From contig NZ_VTRU01000005.1 of the NCBI RefSeq assembly GCF_008274625.1, positions 1 to 64,000 of the forward strand: DNA of 64,000 nucleotides, in the 5' to 3' direction. The notes beneath the pieces were generated by a model. That model was not told where the DNA came from. It worked only from the letters and a program-made list of their open reading frames with translations, and did not search any database. How positions within the stretch are numbered: the first letter of the stretch is position 1; each line of letters opens with the position of its first letter. Positions 9,920 through 19,013 of this stretch are shown piece by piece. A program made the translations under genes and the position numbers. The DNA is from Chryseobacterium panacisoli (GTDB taxonomy: Bacteria > Bacteroidota > Bacteroidia > Flavobacteriales > Weeksellaceae).

Positions 9920-10182
9920 TTATCTATGACCGGAGCATTTTTTCCATTTTGTGATCGTATTTCTACTCAGTTTAAAATGATTGGCAAGTTGCAACTTATT
10001 CAGGTTATTATTTTTCTGATATTCCAATATTTCAAGGATATCATTGCTGCTGTAGGACCTGTACATTTGATTAAAGGTTTCTATTAACTTATCTGCCTGT
10101 CCAAAAAATTTTTAAATTCATTTATTCTCTCTGAATATTTATCAGAAAGGATATCGTAATATATCCTTTTAGAACTAAGCAT
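9920..10182 (-). pseudogene. small HTH protein, family B, disrupted by a frameshift
   Basis: Read on the minus strand from ATG at 10182, the first frame gives a start like MLSSKRIYYDILSDKYSERI and stops after about 32 codons. A second frame, joined at the T-rich run near 10103-10112, continues to 9920 with HRSY-like MYRSYSSNDILEILEYQ, then ELANYF-like LQLANHFKLSRNTITKWKK. The intact homologue is the 110-residue protein at 21780-22112. One indel therefore explains the break; the homopolymer also makes a sequencing error possible. Its ATG overlaps the stop of the family A gene upstream (TAATG), implying translational coupling of an A-B pair. Confidence 0.65.
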
Positions 10183-10598
10183 TAATTGTTGTATTTTTTC
10201 ACCCATTTATATAGTGTTGTTTTAGGTATTCCATAATCATTTATAGCTTCACTACAGGTTTTTTCTCCTTTATTGATCTTTTCAAGGATAAAATCTATCA
10301 TCTCCTTAGTATAAATATTCTTACGGAATTGGGGTAATTGAGTTTTTATATTTTTATTTTGTTCTTTTTTAAGCAGACTATAAAGTATTAAATGCTGAGA
10401 ATAAAGTCTGAAGAAATCATATTCCAGTAATTTACTCCAACGCAGCAGCGTATTAGTATCCAAATTCTCTTCGCTATACATACTGATAACCTCTTCTTCA
10501 GAACATTTGAGAAAACTACAGATACGAGACATATCTATCCCGCTCTGTGCAACAATTTCTTTAATTAATGCTCCAATATTTATGTTTTTAAAATTCAA
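10182..10598 (-). CDS. small HTH protein, family A
   Basis: 138 residues. Same plan as the 6172-6603 protein: N-terminal helices with RICSFLKC, then DFFRLYSQHLILY, FRKNIYTKEMIDFIL, and a C-terminal transposase-like helix-turn-helix IPKTTLYKWVKKYNN. It lacks any catalytic domain and is much shorter than a transposase, so a DNA-binding regulator is more likely. The stop codon overlaps the start of a family B HTH gene on the same strand, which now carries a frameshift. Target unknown. Confidence 0.6.
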   Translation of the reverse strand: MNFKNINIGALIKEIVAQSGIDMSRICSFLKCSEEEVISMYSEENLDTNTLLRWSKLLEYDFFRLYSQHLILYSLLKKEQNKNIKTQLPQFRKNIYTKEMIDFILEKINKGEKTCSEAINDYGIPKTTLYKWVKKYNN

Positions 10599-10647
10599 AT
10601 CAAGTGTATTTTAAGTATTGTTATAAATAACATTCTACATCCGAAAA

Positions 10648-10683
10648 TGACCACAGCATCTGATTTTTTCAGAACCGTGGTCA
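10648..10683 (-). terminator. terminator of the 13.7-10.7 kb minus-strand exported-protein genes
   Basis: Outer stem TGACCAC / GTGGTCA with an inner TCTGA / TCAGA pairing, 40 to 80 bases after the stop at 10727, followed on the minus strand by a TTTTC run. Confidence 0.6.
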
Positions 10684-10726
10684 ATGCAACTAATATTTTT
10701 TGCTATTTTCAACTGTTAAAATCCGG

Positions 10727-11836
10727 TTACAGATCAATTTGTCTTTTGCTTTCCGCAAGGATGTTAATTGAATTGATAAGGAATTTAAAGTTATCATTAA
10801 GCTCCCCGCCTGCCACACCATTGGTTGTTTGCTGTGCATAAAACGGAAAACGGTAATGAGAAATAATTTTAAATTGAACATCCGTATTAGCTGGTATATC
10901 TACTCCGCCGGCCAACGTTATTCTTAAAGGAACCCCTTTAATATATCGATTATTGCATGTGATTCCTGAGTGTAACCACGTAGCTCCGTTATCTGTAGAA
11001 TAAATCACTTCATAGAACACCATAGCCCCACCCTGGTCATAACCATCCACATCACTTCCGTTTTGATAGAGACGATCTTTTTTTCCGGAATAAGATAATG
11101 CACCACCATGATTCTCCCAGTCCGCAGTTAATGAACCTGAATTCAGCCATTCTCTGTTGTAATTTGAATTCAATACAGCAGCTGTCGTATATCCGTAATT
11201 GGGAGTAGCAACTGATAAAGTACCATTAAGATAAGTAGGGATAACATGTCCGAAAATAAAAGCATGAATGAATACTTTCTGATTAAAATTAACTCTTAGA
11301 TTAAAATCTGTGTTGGGAACAGTTGCATACCCGGACATTTTGGTGTTTCCATTGGGTACCTCACTACAATTGGTTACTGCACTACCTGAGGCTACCAAAG
11401 GAATTGTTTTGCTGCCGCTGTGCATACATCCTGTAAGATTCGTTGTAATGGAATTATATGCAGCATTAGGCCTCCCCCCGAAAGGGGGTAAAATAGTATA
11501 AACTCCAGTCTGCAAATCGTTATAATCCGTTACGTTCCACTTTTTGTAAAGTACATCAGATATCGTGGCTTTTGCAATATTAAGCTTCTTTACCTTTCCT
11601 TCCGCATCAATAATTAAAGGCCGACTTCCAGGAGTAGGTTCATTCTTAAAGGGAAAATTTGTGATCTTTAAAGGAAGAGCTCCATTTTTAGGGTCAATTT
11701 CCAACCCGAAATTTGTAGAGGGATTGCTATTCATCCTACCCAGATCGTTTGACATTAACACCTGAGCACCTAATGTTGAACACACAGCTGATATTAACAC
11801 AGCCATAGGTATATTGATTTTTTTTAATAGTTTCAT
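10727..11836 (-). CDS. exported surface protein, unknown family
   Basis: 369 residues with a signal peptide (MKLLKKINIPMAVLISAVCS, cleavage near LGAQ). The mature start (VLMSNDLGRMNSNPSTNFGLEID) is a variant of the 'VGINT..P...LDI' surface-protein start, with GALPLKITN after it. The rest is rich in Thr, Asn, Gly and aromatic residues, with a few cysteines (LTGCMHSG, NCSEVPNG, GITCNN), which suggests an extracellular beta-sandwich. No catalytic motif and no type IX secretion C-terminal signal were recognised. It is last in a run of three minus-strand exported proteins (12726, 11858, 10727) with gaps of about 20 bases, probably one operon. Confidence 0.65.
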   Translation of the reverse strand: MKLLKKINIPMAVLISAVCSTLGAQVLMSNDLGRMNSNPSTNFGLEIDPKNGALPLKITNFPFKNEPTPGSRPLIIDAEGKVKKLNIAKATISDVLYKKWNVTDYNDLQTGVYTILPPFGGRPNAAYNSITTNLTGCMHSGSKTIPLVASGSAVTNCSEVPNGNTKMSGYATVPNTDFNLRVNFNQKVFIHAFIFGHVIPTYLNGTLSVATPNYGYTTAAVLNSNYNREWLNSGSLTADWENHGGALSYSGKKDRLYQNGSDVDGYDQGGAMVFYEVIYSTDNGATWLHSGITCNNRYIKGVPLRITLAGGVDIPANTDVQFKIISHYRFPFYAQQTTNGVAGGELNDNFKFLINSINILAESKRQIDL

Positions 11837-11857
11837 TTTAGTGTTTTTTAAAATTAA

Positions 11858-12703
11858 TTAAGGTTTTGCCCATCCTGATAAAGACATCAACATTAATCTA
11901 GGCGTCCAGGAATGATTTCCTGAATTAAAATTACTATAAGAATAAGTATTAAGATCTCTGGGAGCATTATTCATCAGTTTATATTTTAGAGTAAGGACAT
12001 GTTCTCCCGGTGCAGAGACCATAACAGCTCCCGACAGATAAGTTTGCCAATCCAGGGATTTGAATACCTTATCTGTAACAACAATCCCCGTCGCAATGCC
12101 ATCCAGAAAAACTTCCGCTGTTACAAACTGAAAGTTTCGTATTAAAACAAAATTGCTTGCTGTTAATCTCCCGTCTCTTTCCTGTTCATTGGTATTGGGA
12201 TCTACTCCTAACGGGATATCCAGAGCAGAAAGGGAATAAACAAAAGGAACATTTTTATTGGGGGTCGCAGTTGTAAATACAATCTTACTTACGTTATCTA
12301 TATTTATATCCTGAAGAGTTCCATTGATATTTTCTTTATAACTAACCGAAGGAAAATCCTGATAAATTGAAGTGGGAGAACTAAGTAGCTTTGCAGGCCT
12401 CTGCACACCAGATGTGCCATAATCTATGCCATTAATACCATTTGAAAACCAAGAAATTGTAGACACCTGCTGGTTAGCAGTTTTAAATCCCTGAGAGGCA
12501 TAAACATGACCTTCAGTATCTATATAAAGCTGAGCAACAGAGGAACCCGCAGTACGGGGAACATCGTCCAGCTTCAAAATGTTTGTATCAGGTGTATTTT
12601 TTTTTACCTCCAGTATTTCCTGAGGATTTGTAACTCCTATCCCTATCTGAGCAAAAGCAGCTGAACCAAGAGAAAGCAATACTATTGAAATATTTTTTTT
12701 CAT
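11858..12703 (-). CDS. exported surface protein with 'IGIGVTNPQEILEV' start
   Basis: 281 residues. The signal peptide (MKKNISIVLLSLGSAAFAQ) is followed by IGIGVTNPQEILEVKK, the flavobacterial 'GIGTTNP...L' motif also seen in tail-fibre-like and surface proteins. Then comes a region containing LYIDTEGHVYAS and a C-terminal half that reads like a C1q/jelly-roll fold (LIRNFQFVTAEVFLDG, GEHVLTLKYKLMNN). No enzyme motifs. It is middle gene of the three-gene minus-strand set, 21 bases from each neighbour. Its role is unknown; a surface-exposed structural or adhesive function is a guess. Confidence 0.65.
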   Translation of the reverse strand: MKKNISIVLLSLGSAAFAQIGIGVTNPQEILEVKKNTPDTNILKLDDVPRTAGSSVAQLYIDTEGHVYASQGFKTANQQVSTISWFSNGINGIDYGTSGVQRPAKLLSSPTSIYQDFPSVSYKENINGTLQDINIDNVSKIVFTTATPNKNVPFVYSLSALDIPLGVDPNTNEQERDGRLTASNFVLIRNFQFVTAEVFLDGIATGIVVTDKVFKSLDWQTYLSGAVMVSAPGEHVLTLKYKLMNNAPRDLNTYSYSNFNSGNHSWTPRLMLMSLSGWAKP

Positions 12704-12725
12704 AATTTATTTTTTCATTGTATTT

Positions 12726-13736
12726 TTATTCATGATATATTCCTAAGCTATAAGACCATGCATGGGTGTCAGCACGCATCACATCCCATCCCATCTCCAT
12801 ATTGGGAGCTCCAGTCCCCAACCAATTCTCATCTGAACAATCCATCCTTTCCATTTGAACAATAGTATAATAGCCAGGATCTACATTTCTGATAACGCCA
12901 GATATGAAATAATTCCCAGAATGCACTCTGGGCATAGTAGTATTATATGTTTTAAGTGAAATATAAGGTTCATTAGATGATGCTGTATTTACGAGAGTAC
13001 CCGTACTTGCATTATAACTGGGACTGCTAAGCTTTACCAGACCTAATGATTTTGCACGACAAGTCTGTAAACCGGTTCTTGACGCTGCCGGAGACTCTCT
13101 AATGGCCTCATCTGAAAGTGTACTGGTTACAAATACATCCACAGGAGAATCACCCTCTATTATGAAGATTTCTGACCATTGTCCCTGCCAACTCTGTACA
13201 GGAGCACCCCTGCTGTCTGAAAATGAATTTAGATTATTGATTGTTATATTAAAGTTTTCTGAAACACTGGAAATGGTAGCTCCTGAAGTATTCTGATAAG
13301 GTAAAATCCATCTCCCGCTATTAGTTTCCAACCCTGTGTTTATTCCCTGTGAACCATAGCCACTATAACCTACCCCATCTGCGTACCACCACCCAAAATG
13401 CGGGTTAAGCTTATTCGTGCCTGTAACATTTCCATTGGTAATTGAAGTTTTGGGATCATCATACAAATGATTACCATAAGTTCTGTATCCTAGAGAAAGT
13501 TTGGTCGCAATAACTTTAGAATCTTGATTCACTCCAAGAACATTATAAGATTCTCCTTCTGCAAAGGAAACTTCTTCAAGATCATTCAGTTTCATAATAT
13601 AAGATGCATCAGTTTTGCCGGGACCCCTTATTTCCAACATTACTGTTGGATCCGGTGATGCTGTATTAATACCGACTTGAGCATAATTACAAAGGGAAAA
13701 AAAAGTTATCCCTAAAGCATAATAATTTCTTTTCAT
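12726..13736 (-). CDS. exported surface protein with 'QVGINTASPDPTVMLEI' start
   Basis: 336 residues. Signal peptide residues 1-19 (ending NYAQ), then VGINTASPDPTVMLEIRG and the segment IMKLNDLEEVSF. The longer C-terminal part contains many Ser, Asn and Gly residues and four cysteines. It reads as an extracellular beta domain of unknown type. It is the first gene of the minus-strand set 12726-11858-10727, so its upstream region (13737-13997) should contain the operon promoter. Confidence 0.65.
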   Translation of the reverse strand: MKRNYYALGITFFSLCNYAQVGINTASPDPTVMLEIRGPGKTDASYIMKLNDLEEVSFAEGESYNVLGVNQDSKVIATKLSLGYRTYGNHLYDDPKTSITNGNVTGTNKLNPHFGWWYADGVGYSGYGSQGINTGLETNSGRWILPYQNTSGATISSVSENFNITINNLNSFSDSRGAPVQSWQGQWSEIFIIEGDSPVDVFVTSTLSDEAIRESPAASRTGLQTCRAKSLGLVKLSSPSYNASTGTLVNTASSNEPYISLKTYNTTMPRVHSGNYFISGVIRNVDPGYYTIVQMERMDCSDENWLGTGAPNMEMGWDVMRADTHAWSYSLGIYHE

Positions 13737-13800
13737 TAGTGCATAAATTTTAATTTGTGTACGATTTCTTTAAGAAATGTGTCCTAATCCTCGTGAGAGG

Positions 13801-13823
13801 GCTGGGAAAATAATATTCCCAGC
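13801..13823 (-). terminator. hairpin between the LuxR-type gene and the exported-protein operon
   Basis: 8-bp perfect stem GCTGGGAA / TTCCCAGC around a 7-base AT loop, next to a smaller CCTC-GAGG stem at about 13791. Position after the LuxR-type gene (stop at 13998) suggests a terminator, but there is no long T-run. Confidence 0.45.
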
Positions 13824-13997
13824 TATATATTAAGACATTTGTGTTTTGTTTCAGAAAATTCAATTATATCTGATTTTCCAGATGAGTGCAATATTAAATA
13901 AAAAGATATTCCAATGCTAAAAAGTCTCTTTTCATATCTACTTTCTAACCTACTCACATATACTCTAAAACATTAAACAACTGAATATCAATTAGTT

Positions 13998-14921
13998 TTA
14001 AAAATTATTTATGATATATAAATTCAGATCAGCTTCTGATGGAAGATCAATTTTTTTACGGATTCTATGTTTCTTGTTTTCCACTGCACGGATAGTTGCA
14101 TTAGTTGCAATGGCAATTTCCTTTGTAGTCAGGTTCAGTTTTAACAAAGCACATATTTCCAGTTCTGATGAAATGAGATTTGGGCAAACTTCTAAAATCT
14201 TTTCAAAAAATTCAGGAAATTCAGATTTAAAATAGGTAATAAAAAGTGAGTTTTTACTCATCGCTAACTCATATAATTCATTGGAAGAGCTTATCTTGTC
14301 CGTTTTCTTTATAAAATCATTAAGCTTTTCCTTCTCTATATAATATTTTATGATCATTTTTTCTTTCCTATGTATGATATACATCCCAACAAAAGTACAA
14401 AAGGATATCTCCATAGCCTTATAAACCCTTATATACCAAAGTTTTACGGGAGAAAGATTTTGATGAAGAGGTGAAAATATAGAATAGTCTGTAATGATAT
14501 TGATTAAAAAAAATATGATATAAGTGGCTACCAGTATAAAAATAATATACTTATCCTTATCATAATCAAAAAAAAACGCAACTGCTATGGTAAGAGAAAT
14601 ATATGACAAATAATTCATAGCTCCGTTTCCGCTTATTATATCGCAATAAAAAATGATCAATCCCAAAAACCAGAAAAGAAGCATCAAAAGATACCGGTTA
14701 AACCTTATCTTATCTGGCCACAATAATGTGCACAACATAAAAAGAGCCATTCCGAAGAATATACCACTATACACTGGCTGATCTAAAAAGAAAAAATTCA
14801 GTATGACATTGCAGGAAAGAATAAATACAAGGACAAGAGTATAAATATCAAAATAAAGACTTTTCTCATATTCAATCTCATCAGTGGCCAATTGCCTTTT
14901 CTCTTTTATATAATTTAACAT
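13998..14921 (-). CDS. integral-membrane LuxR-type transcriptional regulator
   Basis: 307 residues. The N-terminal 185 residues hold about six hydrophobic helices (for example LVLVFILSCNVILNFFF, YLLMLLFWFLGLIIFYC, YIIFILVATYIIFFLI). A short linker follows, then a C-terminal LuxR/GerE helix-turn-helix: LTTKEIAIATNATIRAVENK, then RKKIDL. This is a membrane-anchored regulator with no receiver domain, a plan known in Bacteroidetes. The signal is unknown. It is monocistronic by position. A hairpin lies between it and the exported-protein operon downstream. Confidence 0.75.
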   Translation of the reverse strand: MLNYIKEKRQLATDEIEYEKSLYFDIYTLVLVFILSCNVILNFFFLDQPVYSGIFFGMALFMLCTLLWPDKIRFNRYLLMLLFWFLGLIIFYCDIISGNGAMNYLSYISLTIAVAFFFDYDKDKYIIFILVATYIIFFLINIITDYSIFSPLHQNLSPVKLWYIRVYKAMEISFCTFVGMYIIHRKEKMIIKYYIEKEKLNDFIKKTDKISSSNELYELAMSKNSLFITYFKSEFPEFFEKILEVCPNLISSELEICALLKLNLTTKEIAIATNATIRAVENKKHRIRKKIDLPSEADLNLYIINNF

Positions 14922-15379
14922 AATAATTTATAAAAATCTAAAATAAGATAATTATTCACCAAAATATCGCTCAATTATTTATCGTAATTCAAACTAACGA
15001 GAACACACTTACAACACAATAAATACCAACAACTTACACCATATCACTAGTTGTAATGATTTCCGAAAATAACAGGTTTTCTTATCAAGAATCTCAATTT
15101 TAATTGAGATTAAAGACTTGTAAATAACTGTATTAAGATAAAGTATAAAATTTTTTGTAAAAAGCAATTTTACTTTTCCTGTTATTATTTTAAGCTTCTG
15201 TTATAGATACTTAAAACTTGTTTCGCCCTTCTTTCAATAGTTTTTAATATAAATTTCAATAACATTCTCAGAAATTATACCGTGGGAAGTTTGAAAGCGC
15301 TATTCTCATCACAGGTGATCCCTATAACTGAACAAACATATAAATGTCTTTGGCAGGCTTGCACTGGCGCCAGGATTCA
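14922..15379. other. intergenic region, no gene seen
   Basis: 458 bases between the LuxR-type start and the stop of the small membrane protein. A 75-codon frame on the plus strand (15282-15509) runs antisense into the membrane-protein gene and looks like a shadow. No RNA gene or clear terminator seen. Confidence 0.4.
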
Positions 15380-15886
15380 TCAAAAAATGGATAGATTATC
15401 AAGTCGTGAGACATTTTCAAAACAGTGGGTTAACCGGCTATGTAAAAATGTCTCTATCAATAAAAATCCAACGAATAAACAGAATAATCCGAGAAAGAGT
15501 CCTTTGTAATATTCTTTTACAGTAAATAAAAAAATAAGTACAGAAAGAATAAGCAAAGTACTCCAAACAATTTTTAGAATAATGTAGATCTTATGGTCGT
15601 TTTGAGCTTTACCCAAGGTCATTTTTACTGTTTCTTTTGGGTTATTCCTGTATTGTTCTGTAAGCGTTTTGAGATGTTTTGTTCTGGAATAGGTAATAAA
15701 ACTTCCATACCCCAGAGAAGCAGCTGTTAGCAGGCAAATAGGAATGAACATCCCCTTTAACAAAGGATTTTCATATTTGAAACCCAATAGCAGGCACAGT
15801 ACTAAAACAAGTCCTATGCCTACCATTATTTTGCCTTGCAACTCATCTCCTTTTGTCCATATACTGAGTTCTTGCAAAATTTCCAT
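15380..15886 (-). CDS. small integral membrane protein
   Basis: 168 residues with four predicted membrane helices in two pairs (GKIMVGIGLVLVLCLLLGF, GMFIPICLLTAASLGYG, then two between residues 105 and 145). A charged loop between the pairs contains KHLKTLTEQYRNNPKETVKM. I do not recognise the family. It follows the SDR gene by one base on the same strand, and so probably belongs to the TetR-ALDH-SDR operon. A role in membrane or solvent response is possible from that context only. Confidence 0.6.
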   Translation of the reverse strand: MEILQELSIWTKGDELQGKIMVGIGLVLVLCLLLGFKYENPLLKGMFIPICLLTAASLGYGSFITYSRTKHLKTLTEQYRNNPKETVKMTLGKAQNDHKIYIILKIVWSTLLILSVLIFLFTVKEYYKGLFLGLFCLFVGFLLIETFLHSRLTHCFENVSRLDNLSIF

Positions 15887-15887
15887 A

Positions 15888-16709
15888 TTATAACCCCATA
15901 CTTTGTTTTATCATGGCTAAATAACTCTCGTCATTCAGCTGCTTACGGGCTTCTATAATTTTCTCTGCATCCGCCCCTGCAATGTAACGAAGCTGTTTTT
16001 TACCATCTGTGGCTGCTTCATAGATTTTCTCAGCTACTACAATAGGCTCCGAATTCTGGCTTCCTGCCTGCTGCATTCCTTTCATTACTTTTTCCAGGAA
16101 TGGAGCATACTCAGTCTGGGTAGGATCCACATTCATATTCTGCATTACCGTTTCTTCAAAATTCGTATTGATCATTCCTGGCTCAATCATTTTCACCTGG
16201 ATACCAATGGCTTCCAATTCAAACGAAAGAGCTTCACTCAACCCTTCCACTGCAAATTTAGAACCGTGGTACAACGTCCCTAATGGGAAAGAAATTTTAC
16301 CTCCCATTGAAGAAATATTGATAATCGTCCCCTCACCTTGCTTTCTCATGATGGGAATGATATTTTTAGCTACCAGCAGGGTCCCAATTACATTGACATC
16401 AAACTGCATTCTAATAGCCTGTTCTGGTGTTGCTTCCAGGATACCATAAGAGCCATATCCTGCATTGTTGAGGAGTACATCAATTTTTCCGAACCGTTCA
16501 ACGGCTTGTTGTAAGGCAGATTGAATCGTATCTTCTTTGGTAACATCCAGTGCTATGACCTGTACATTATCCAGGCTGTTAAGTTCTGTATCCTGTTCCG
16601 GATTAGAGCGGACAGTGGCTGCCACATTCCATCCTTTTTGTTGGAAATATTTGGCAGTCATACGTCCGATACCGCTGCCACATCCTGTAATTAAAATTGT
16701 TTTTCTCAT
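15888..16709 (-). CDS. short-chain dehydrogenase/reductase (classical SDR)
   Basis: 273 residues. The NAD(P)-binding motif TGCGSGIG sits at the N-terminus, with NNAGYGSYG in the middle and the catalytic Ser plus YHGSK (YxxxK) at about residue 155. A charged residue pattern after beta-2 (TVRSNP) suggests NADP preference. SDRs of this length oxidise or reduce alcohols and ketones; substrate cannot be told. It lies 21 bases after the aldehyde dehydrogenase gene and one base before the membrane protein, under the same likely TetR control. An alcohol/aldehyde detoxification or catabolic pair is a reasonable guess. Confidence 0.85.
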   Translation of the reverse strand: MRKTILITGCGSGIGRMTAKYFQQKGWNVAATVRSNPEQDTELNSLDNVQVIALDVTKEDTIQSALQQAVERFGKIDVLLNNAGYGSYGILEATPEQAIRMQFDVNVIGTLLVAKNIIPIMRKQGEGTIINISSMGGKISFPLGTLYHGSKFAVEGLSEALSFELEAIGIQVKMIEPGMINTNFEETVMQNMNVDPTQTEYAPFLEKVMKGMQQAGSQNSEPIVVAEKIYEAATDGKKQLRYIAGADAEKIIEARKQLNDESYLAMIKQSMGL

Positions 16710-16730
16710 TGTATGTATTGAGGTGCTAAA

Positions 16731-18332
16731 TTAGAAATCTTTCTTTCTTAAGCCGTCTATCATTGCTATTCCGGCCATTTTTGTTAAGTTTCTCCAGGTA
16801 GGTTCCATGGAATAGCTTGCCATATTTTTTGCAAGATGGTCAAATGCTTTCTGGTTGGTACGAAGCATATGCCCAGGAGATACAAATTTGTCGTAAACAA
16901 TTGATTTTTCAATATTTTCAAAGCCCAGCAGATTTCCGAAATTACCGGAACCGGATACCATTTCTTTACCTTGCTCATTTCCGCCCCAAGTCAGATAAGG
17001 GCTTAAAAATACAATTACAGGAATAGTGTTTACAGCTATTCCTCCATATTTCAGATGGGTTACTGCGGTGTCTAATTCATGCTGATAAGCCTTTTTGGTG
17101 TCTTCATCTATAAGAAGCATACATCCCAATGAACCCAATAGTTTATCATTACAGAATGCAGTAGCTTTTGGTAAAAAATCTTTGGCATTGGCTGGTATGT
17201 CTAATGCAACTTCATCCATAATTTGGCAGAATGCTTCGTTTTGTGTGGCATAGCTGTCCTCTTCACAGTCTGTAATAAGCATAAAACTGGCATGTTTGAA
17301 TCTGCCGTTTTCAGGTTTTAAGATCTCTGCATTCGGATAGGCTTTTTTGAAACCTTCCTCAGCTTTGTCTGTCCCCGGATAATAGGCCCCGGCAGCCGGA
17401 GTATCTTCAGAAAGAGCTTTTCTCAGAGCATTTAAAAATTCATTTCTCTGTTCCCAATGTCTGGAAGTCACCAGAGTTTGCGGGCGGCCACATACAGCAC
17501 CGCCATTGAGCTTGGCAACGGTAGCAATCTGATTAGCCTGGTGTTCCATTTCTTTTTTTGTCCAGGGTCTGTCGCCGGGAACTATAATACAGGGGTTATT
17601 GCCACCACACTCTGCTACCATAGGGGTATTGGTATTGCTCATAATTGCTTTGGCCGTTCCCGTCCCCCCTGTGAAATAGATGGCCGTTAAACCATTAATT
17701 GTTGTAAGTTCACGTCCCTGGTCTGCTGAAACAAAGCGTAAGGCTCCAAAATCAATAATAGGCTGGAAAATCTTTTCCCAGATCGCATCAGTTTCTTCGT
17801 TCAGATGATGTGGTTTGTGGATAACAGCTTTGTTATCGTAAAAAAGGGCTTTTACCATTTCAAGTGATGAACTGTAATTTCCAGCTCCCAAAATGGCAGT
17901 TACCCCGGCTGGCTTTTCTAAAGGATTTACCTGCTTCGGAGTGCCCTTTATACGCAAATGTCCACTTTGTGTTCCACTGAGTACTTTGTCCTTGGCATCC
18001 ATTGGGAATACATGTACATCATAGGTATCATCATCTACTTTGGTAATATTCAACGGTTTTGGCATTTCACCTTTCGCGATAGATTCGTAAAGCTGGATGC
18101 AGGCTGAAACATTTCCTGCCAATGGAACTGCCGTGGCAAATACTGATTCGGCATGCGTGTAAATGTCTTCACCCATGATGGTGTTTTTCATTTTTTGATC
18201 AGAGGTGCCCAAATCGTCTGCATACTTTTTCAGATTATTCTGTACTTCTTCCAGTAGATGAAGTTTTTCCACTACTGAAGTTTCTGCCCATTTCTTAGGG
18301 TCTAATTGATTAAAAGCTTCTTGCGCTGTCAT
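16731..18332 (-). CDS. aldehyde dehydrogenase family protein
   Basis: 533 residues, class 3-like ALDH fold. The cofactor region includes AILGAGNYSSS, then IYFTGGTGTAKAI. The catalytic base Glu is in MVAECGGNNPC and the nucleophile Cys in NGGAVCGRPQ. A C-terminal part has GSGNFGNLLGFEN. The NxxC context and the extra N-terminal length (about 120 residues before the cofactor fold) differ from typical betaine-type ALDHs, so the substrate is not clear. It is first in an operon with the SDR and membrane protein. The palindrome TGAATATTCATTC lies about 50 bases before its start and matches one before tetR. Confidence 0.8.
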   Translation of the reverse strand: MTAQEAFNQLDPKKWAETSVVEKLHLLEEVQNNLKKYADDLGTSDQKMKNTIMGEDIYTHAESVFATAVPLAGNVSACIQLYESIAKGEMPKPLNITKVDDDTYDVHVFPMDAKDKVLSGTQSGHLRIKGTPKQVNPLEKPAGVTAILGAGNYSSSLEMVKALFYDNKAVIHKPHHLNEETDAIWEKIFQPIIDFGALRFVSADQGRELTTINGLTAIYFTGGTGTAKAIMSNTNTPMVAECGGNNPCIIVPGDRPWTKKEMEHQANQIATVAKLNGGAVCGRPQTLVTSRHWEQRNEFLNALRKALSEDTPAAGAYYPGTDKAEEGFKKAYPNAEILKPENGRFKHASFMLITDCEEDSYATQNEAFCQIMDEVALDIPANAKDFLPKATAFCNDKLLGSLGCMLLIDEDTKKAYQHELDTAVTHLKYGGIAVNTIPVIVFLSPYLTWGGNEQGKEMVSGSGNFGNLLGFENIEKSIVYDKFVSPGHMLRTNQKAFDHLAKNMASYSMEPTWRNLTKMAGIAMIDGLRKKDF

Positions 18333-18367
18333 TTTAAATAAAATTTTTAAATCATTAATAATTAATG

Positions 18368-18394
18368 ATATTCATTTATAAATGAATATTCATT
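18368..18394. promoter_or_regulatory. likely TetR operator before the aldehyde dehydrogenase gene
   Basis: Two overlapping perfect palindromes: a 22-bp one at 18368-18389 and AATGAATATTCATT at 18381-18394. The core TGAATATTCATTC recurs as TGAATGTTCATTC at 19000, in front of the TetR gene itself. Shared sites before regulator and neighbour are classic for TetR autoregulation plus operon control. Confidence 0.6.
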
Positions 18395-18414
18395 CGGTTT
18401 TTATGTTGTTTTTT

Positions 18415-18987
18415 TTACGTAATAGCTTTCCATATTCTTTCTATATTTTGGTCTATCATATGTTCTGTAACTTCCACATTATCTTTAAGCTGTACCTGAA
18501 CCAGTGCAATCACAGCATTATAAATAAATCGGATAAGCAACACAATATTAATAGGCTGAAATGATCCGTTCTCAAGTCCCTCAGCCATAAGGTCTACAGA
18601 CTGCTGATAATATGTTCTTCCCAATTCTGTAATTTCTTTTGATATATATGGCGAATAATTAAGTGTATTCACAACGAAAAAATGGGCAGGATTGTTTACA
18701 TAGTAATGGTGCACTTTTCGGCCTAAAATAAAAAAACGATCCTTGTAAGAAGCTTTCATTTCTGAGTCAGAAAGATCAATCGCTTTACCAAATGCTTCTT
18801 GAATATGCAAAAATAACCCTTCAACCAATTCATCCTTACTTTTAAAATGCAAGTACATTGTTCCTACGGCAACTCCCGACTCTTTTGAAAGTTGCGCCAT
18901 TGAAGTCTGTTGCAGACCCTGTTCTGAAAATAACCGTAATGCTGTCTTTACAATCTGAGTTTTTTTATCTAATTTTTCCCCTTGCAT
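18415..18987 (-). CDS. TetR/AcrR-family transcriptional regulator
   Basis: 190 residues. The N-terminal helix-turn-helix is canonical for the family: ALRLFSEQGLQQTSMAQLSK, then GVAVGTMYLHFKSKDELV (residues about 12-55). The C-terminal ligand-binding helices are not diagnostic. The gene is upstream of the ALDH-SDR-membrane protein genes on the same strand. Near-identical palindromes lie before tetR (19000-19013) and before the ALDH gene (18381-18394), pointing to autoregulation and repression of the operon by a small-molecule inducer that is unknown. Confidence 0.85.
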   Translation of the reverse strand: MQGEKLDKKTQIVKTALRLFSEQGLQQTSMAQLSKESGVAVGTMYLHFKSKDELVEGLFLHIQEAFGKAIDLSDSEMKASYKDRFFILGRKVHHYYVNNPAHFFVVNTLNYSPYISKEITELGRTYYQQSVDLMAEGLENGSFQPINIVLLIRFIYNAVIALVQVQLKDNVEVTEHMIDQNIERIWKAIT

Positions 18988-18999
18988 AGTTTAGCTAAC

Positions 19000-19013
19000 T
19001 GAATGTTCATTCA
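19000..19013. promoter_or_regulatory. likely TetR autoregulatory operator
   Basis: TGAATGTTCATTCA: 6-bp arms TGAATG / CATTCA around TT, 12 bases before the tetR start. It overlaps a second inverted repeat TGTTCA-TTCA-TGAACA. Same core as the site at 18383-18395. Confidence 0.6.

Noticed and set aside
9869..10087. 72-codon plus-strand frame after the hairpin
   Set aside because: The opposite strand carries the family B HTH sequence, which has clear homology to 21780-22112; the plus frame is its shadow.
15282..15509. 75-codon plus-strand frame
   Set aside because: Antisense to the membrane-protein gene over its last half and without recognisable content.
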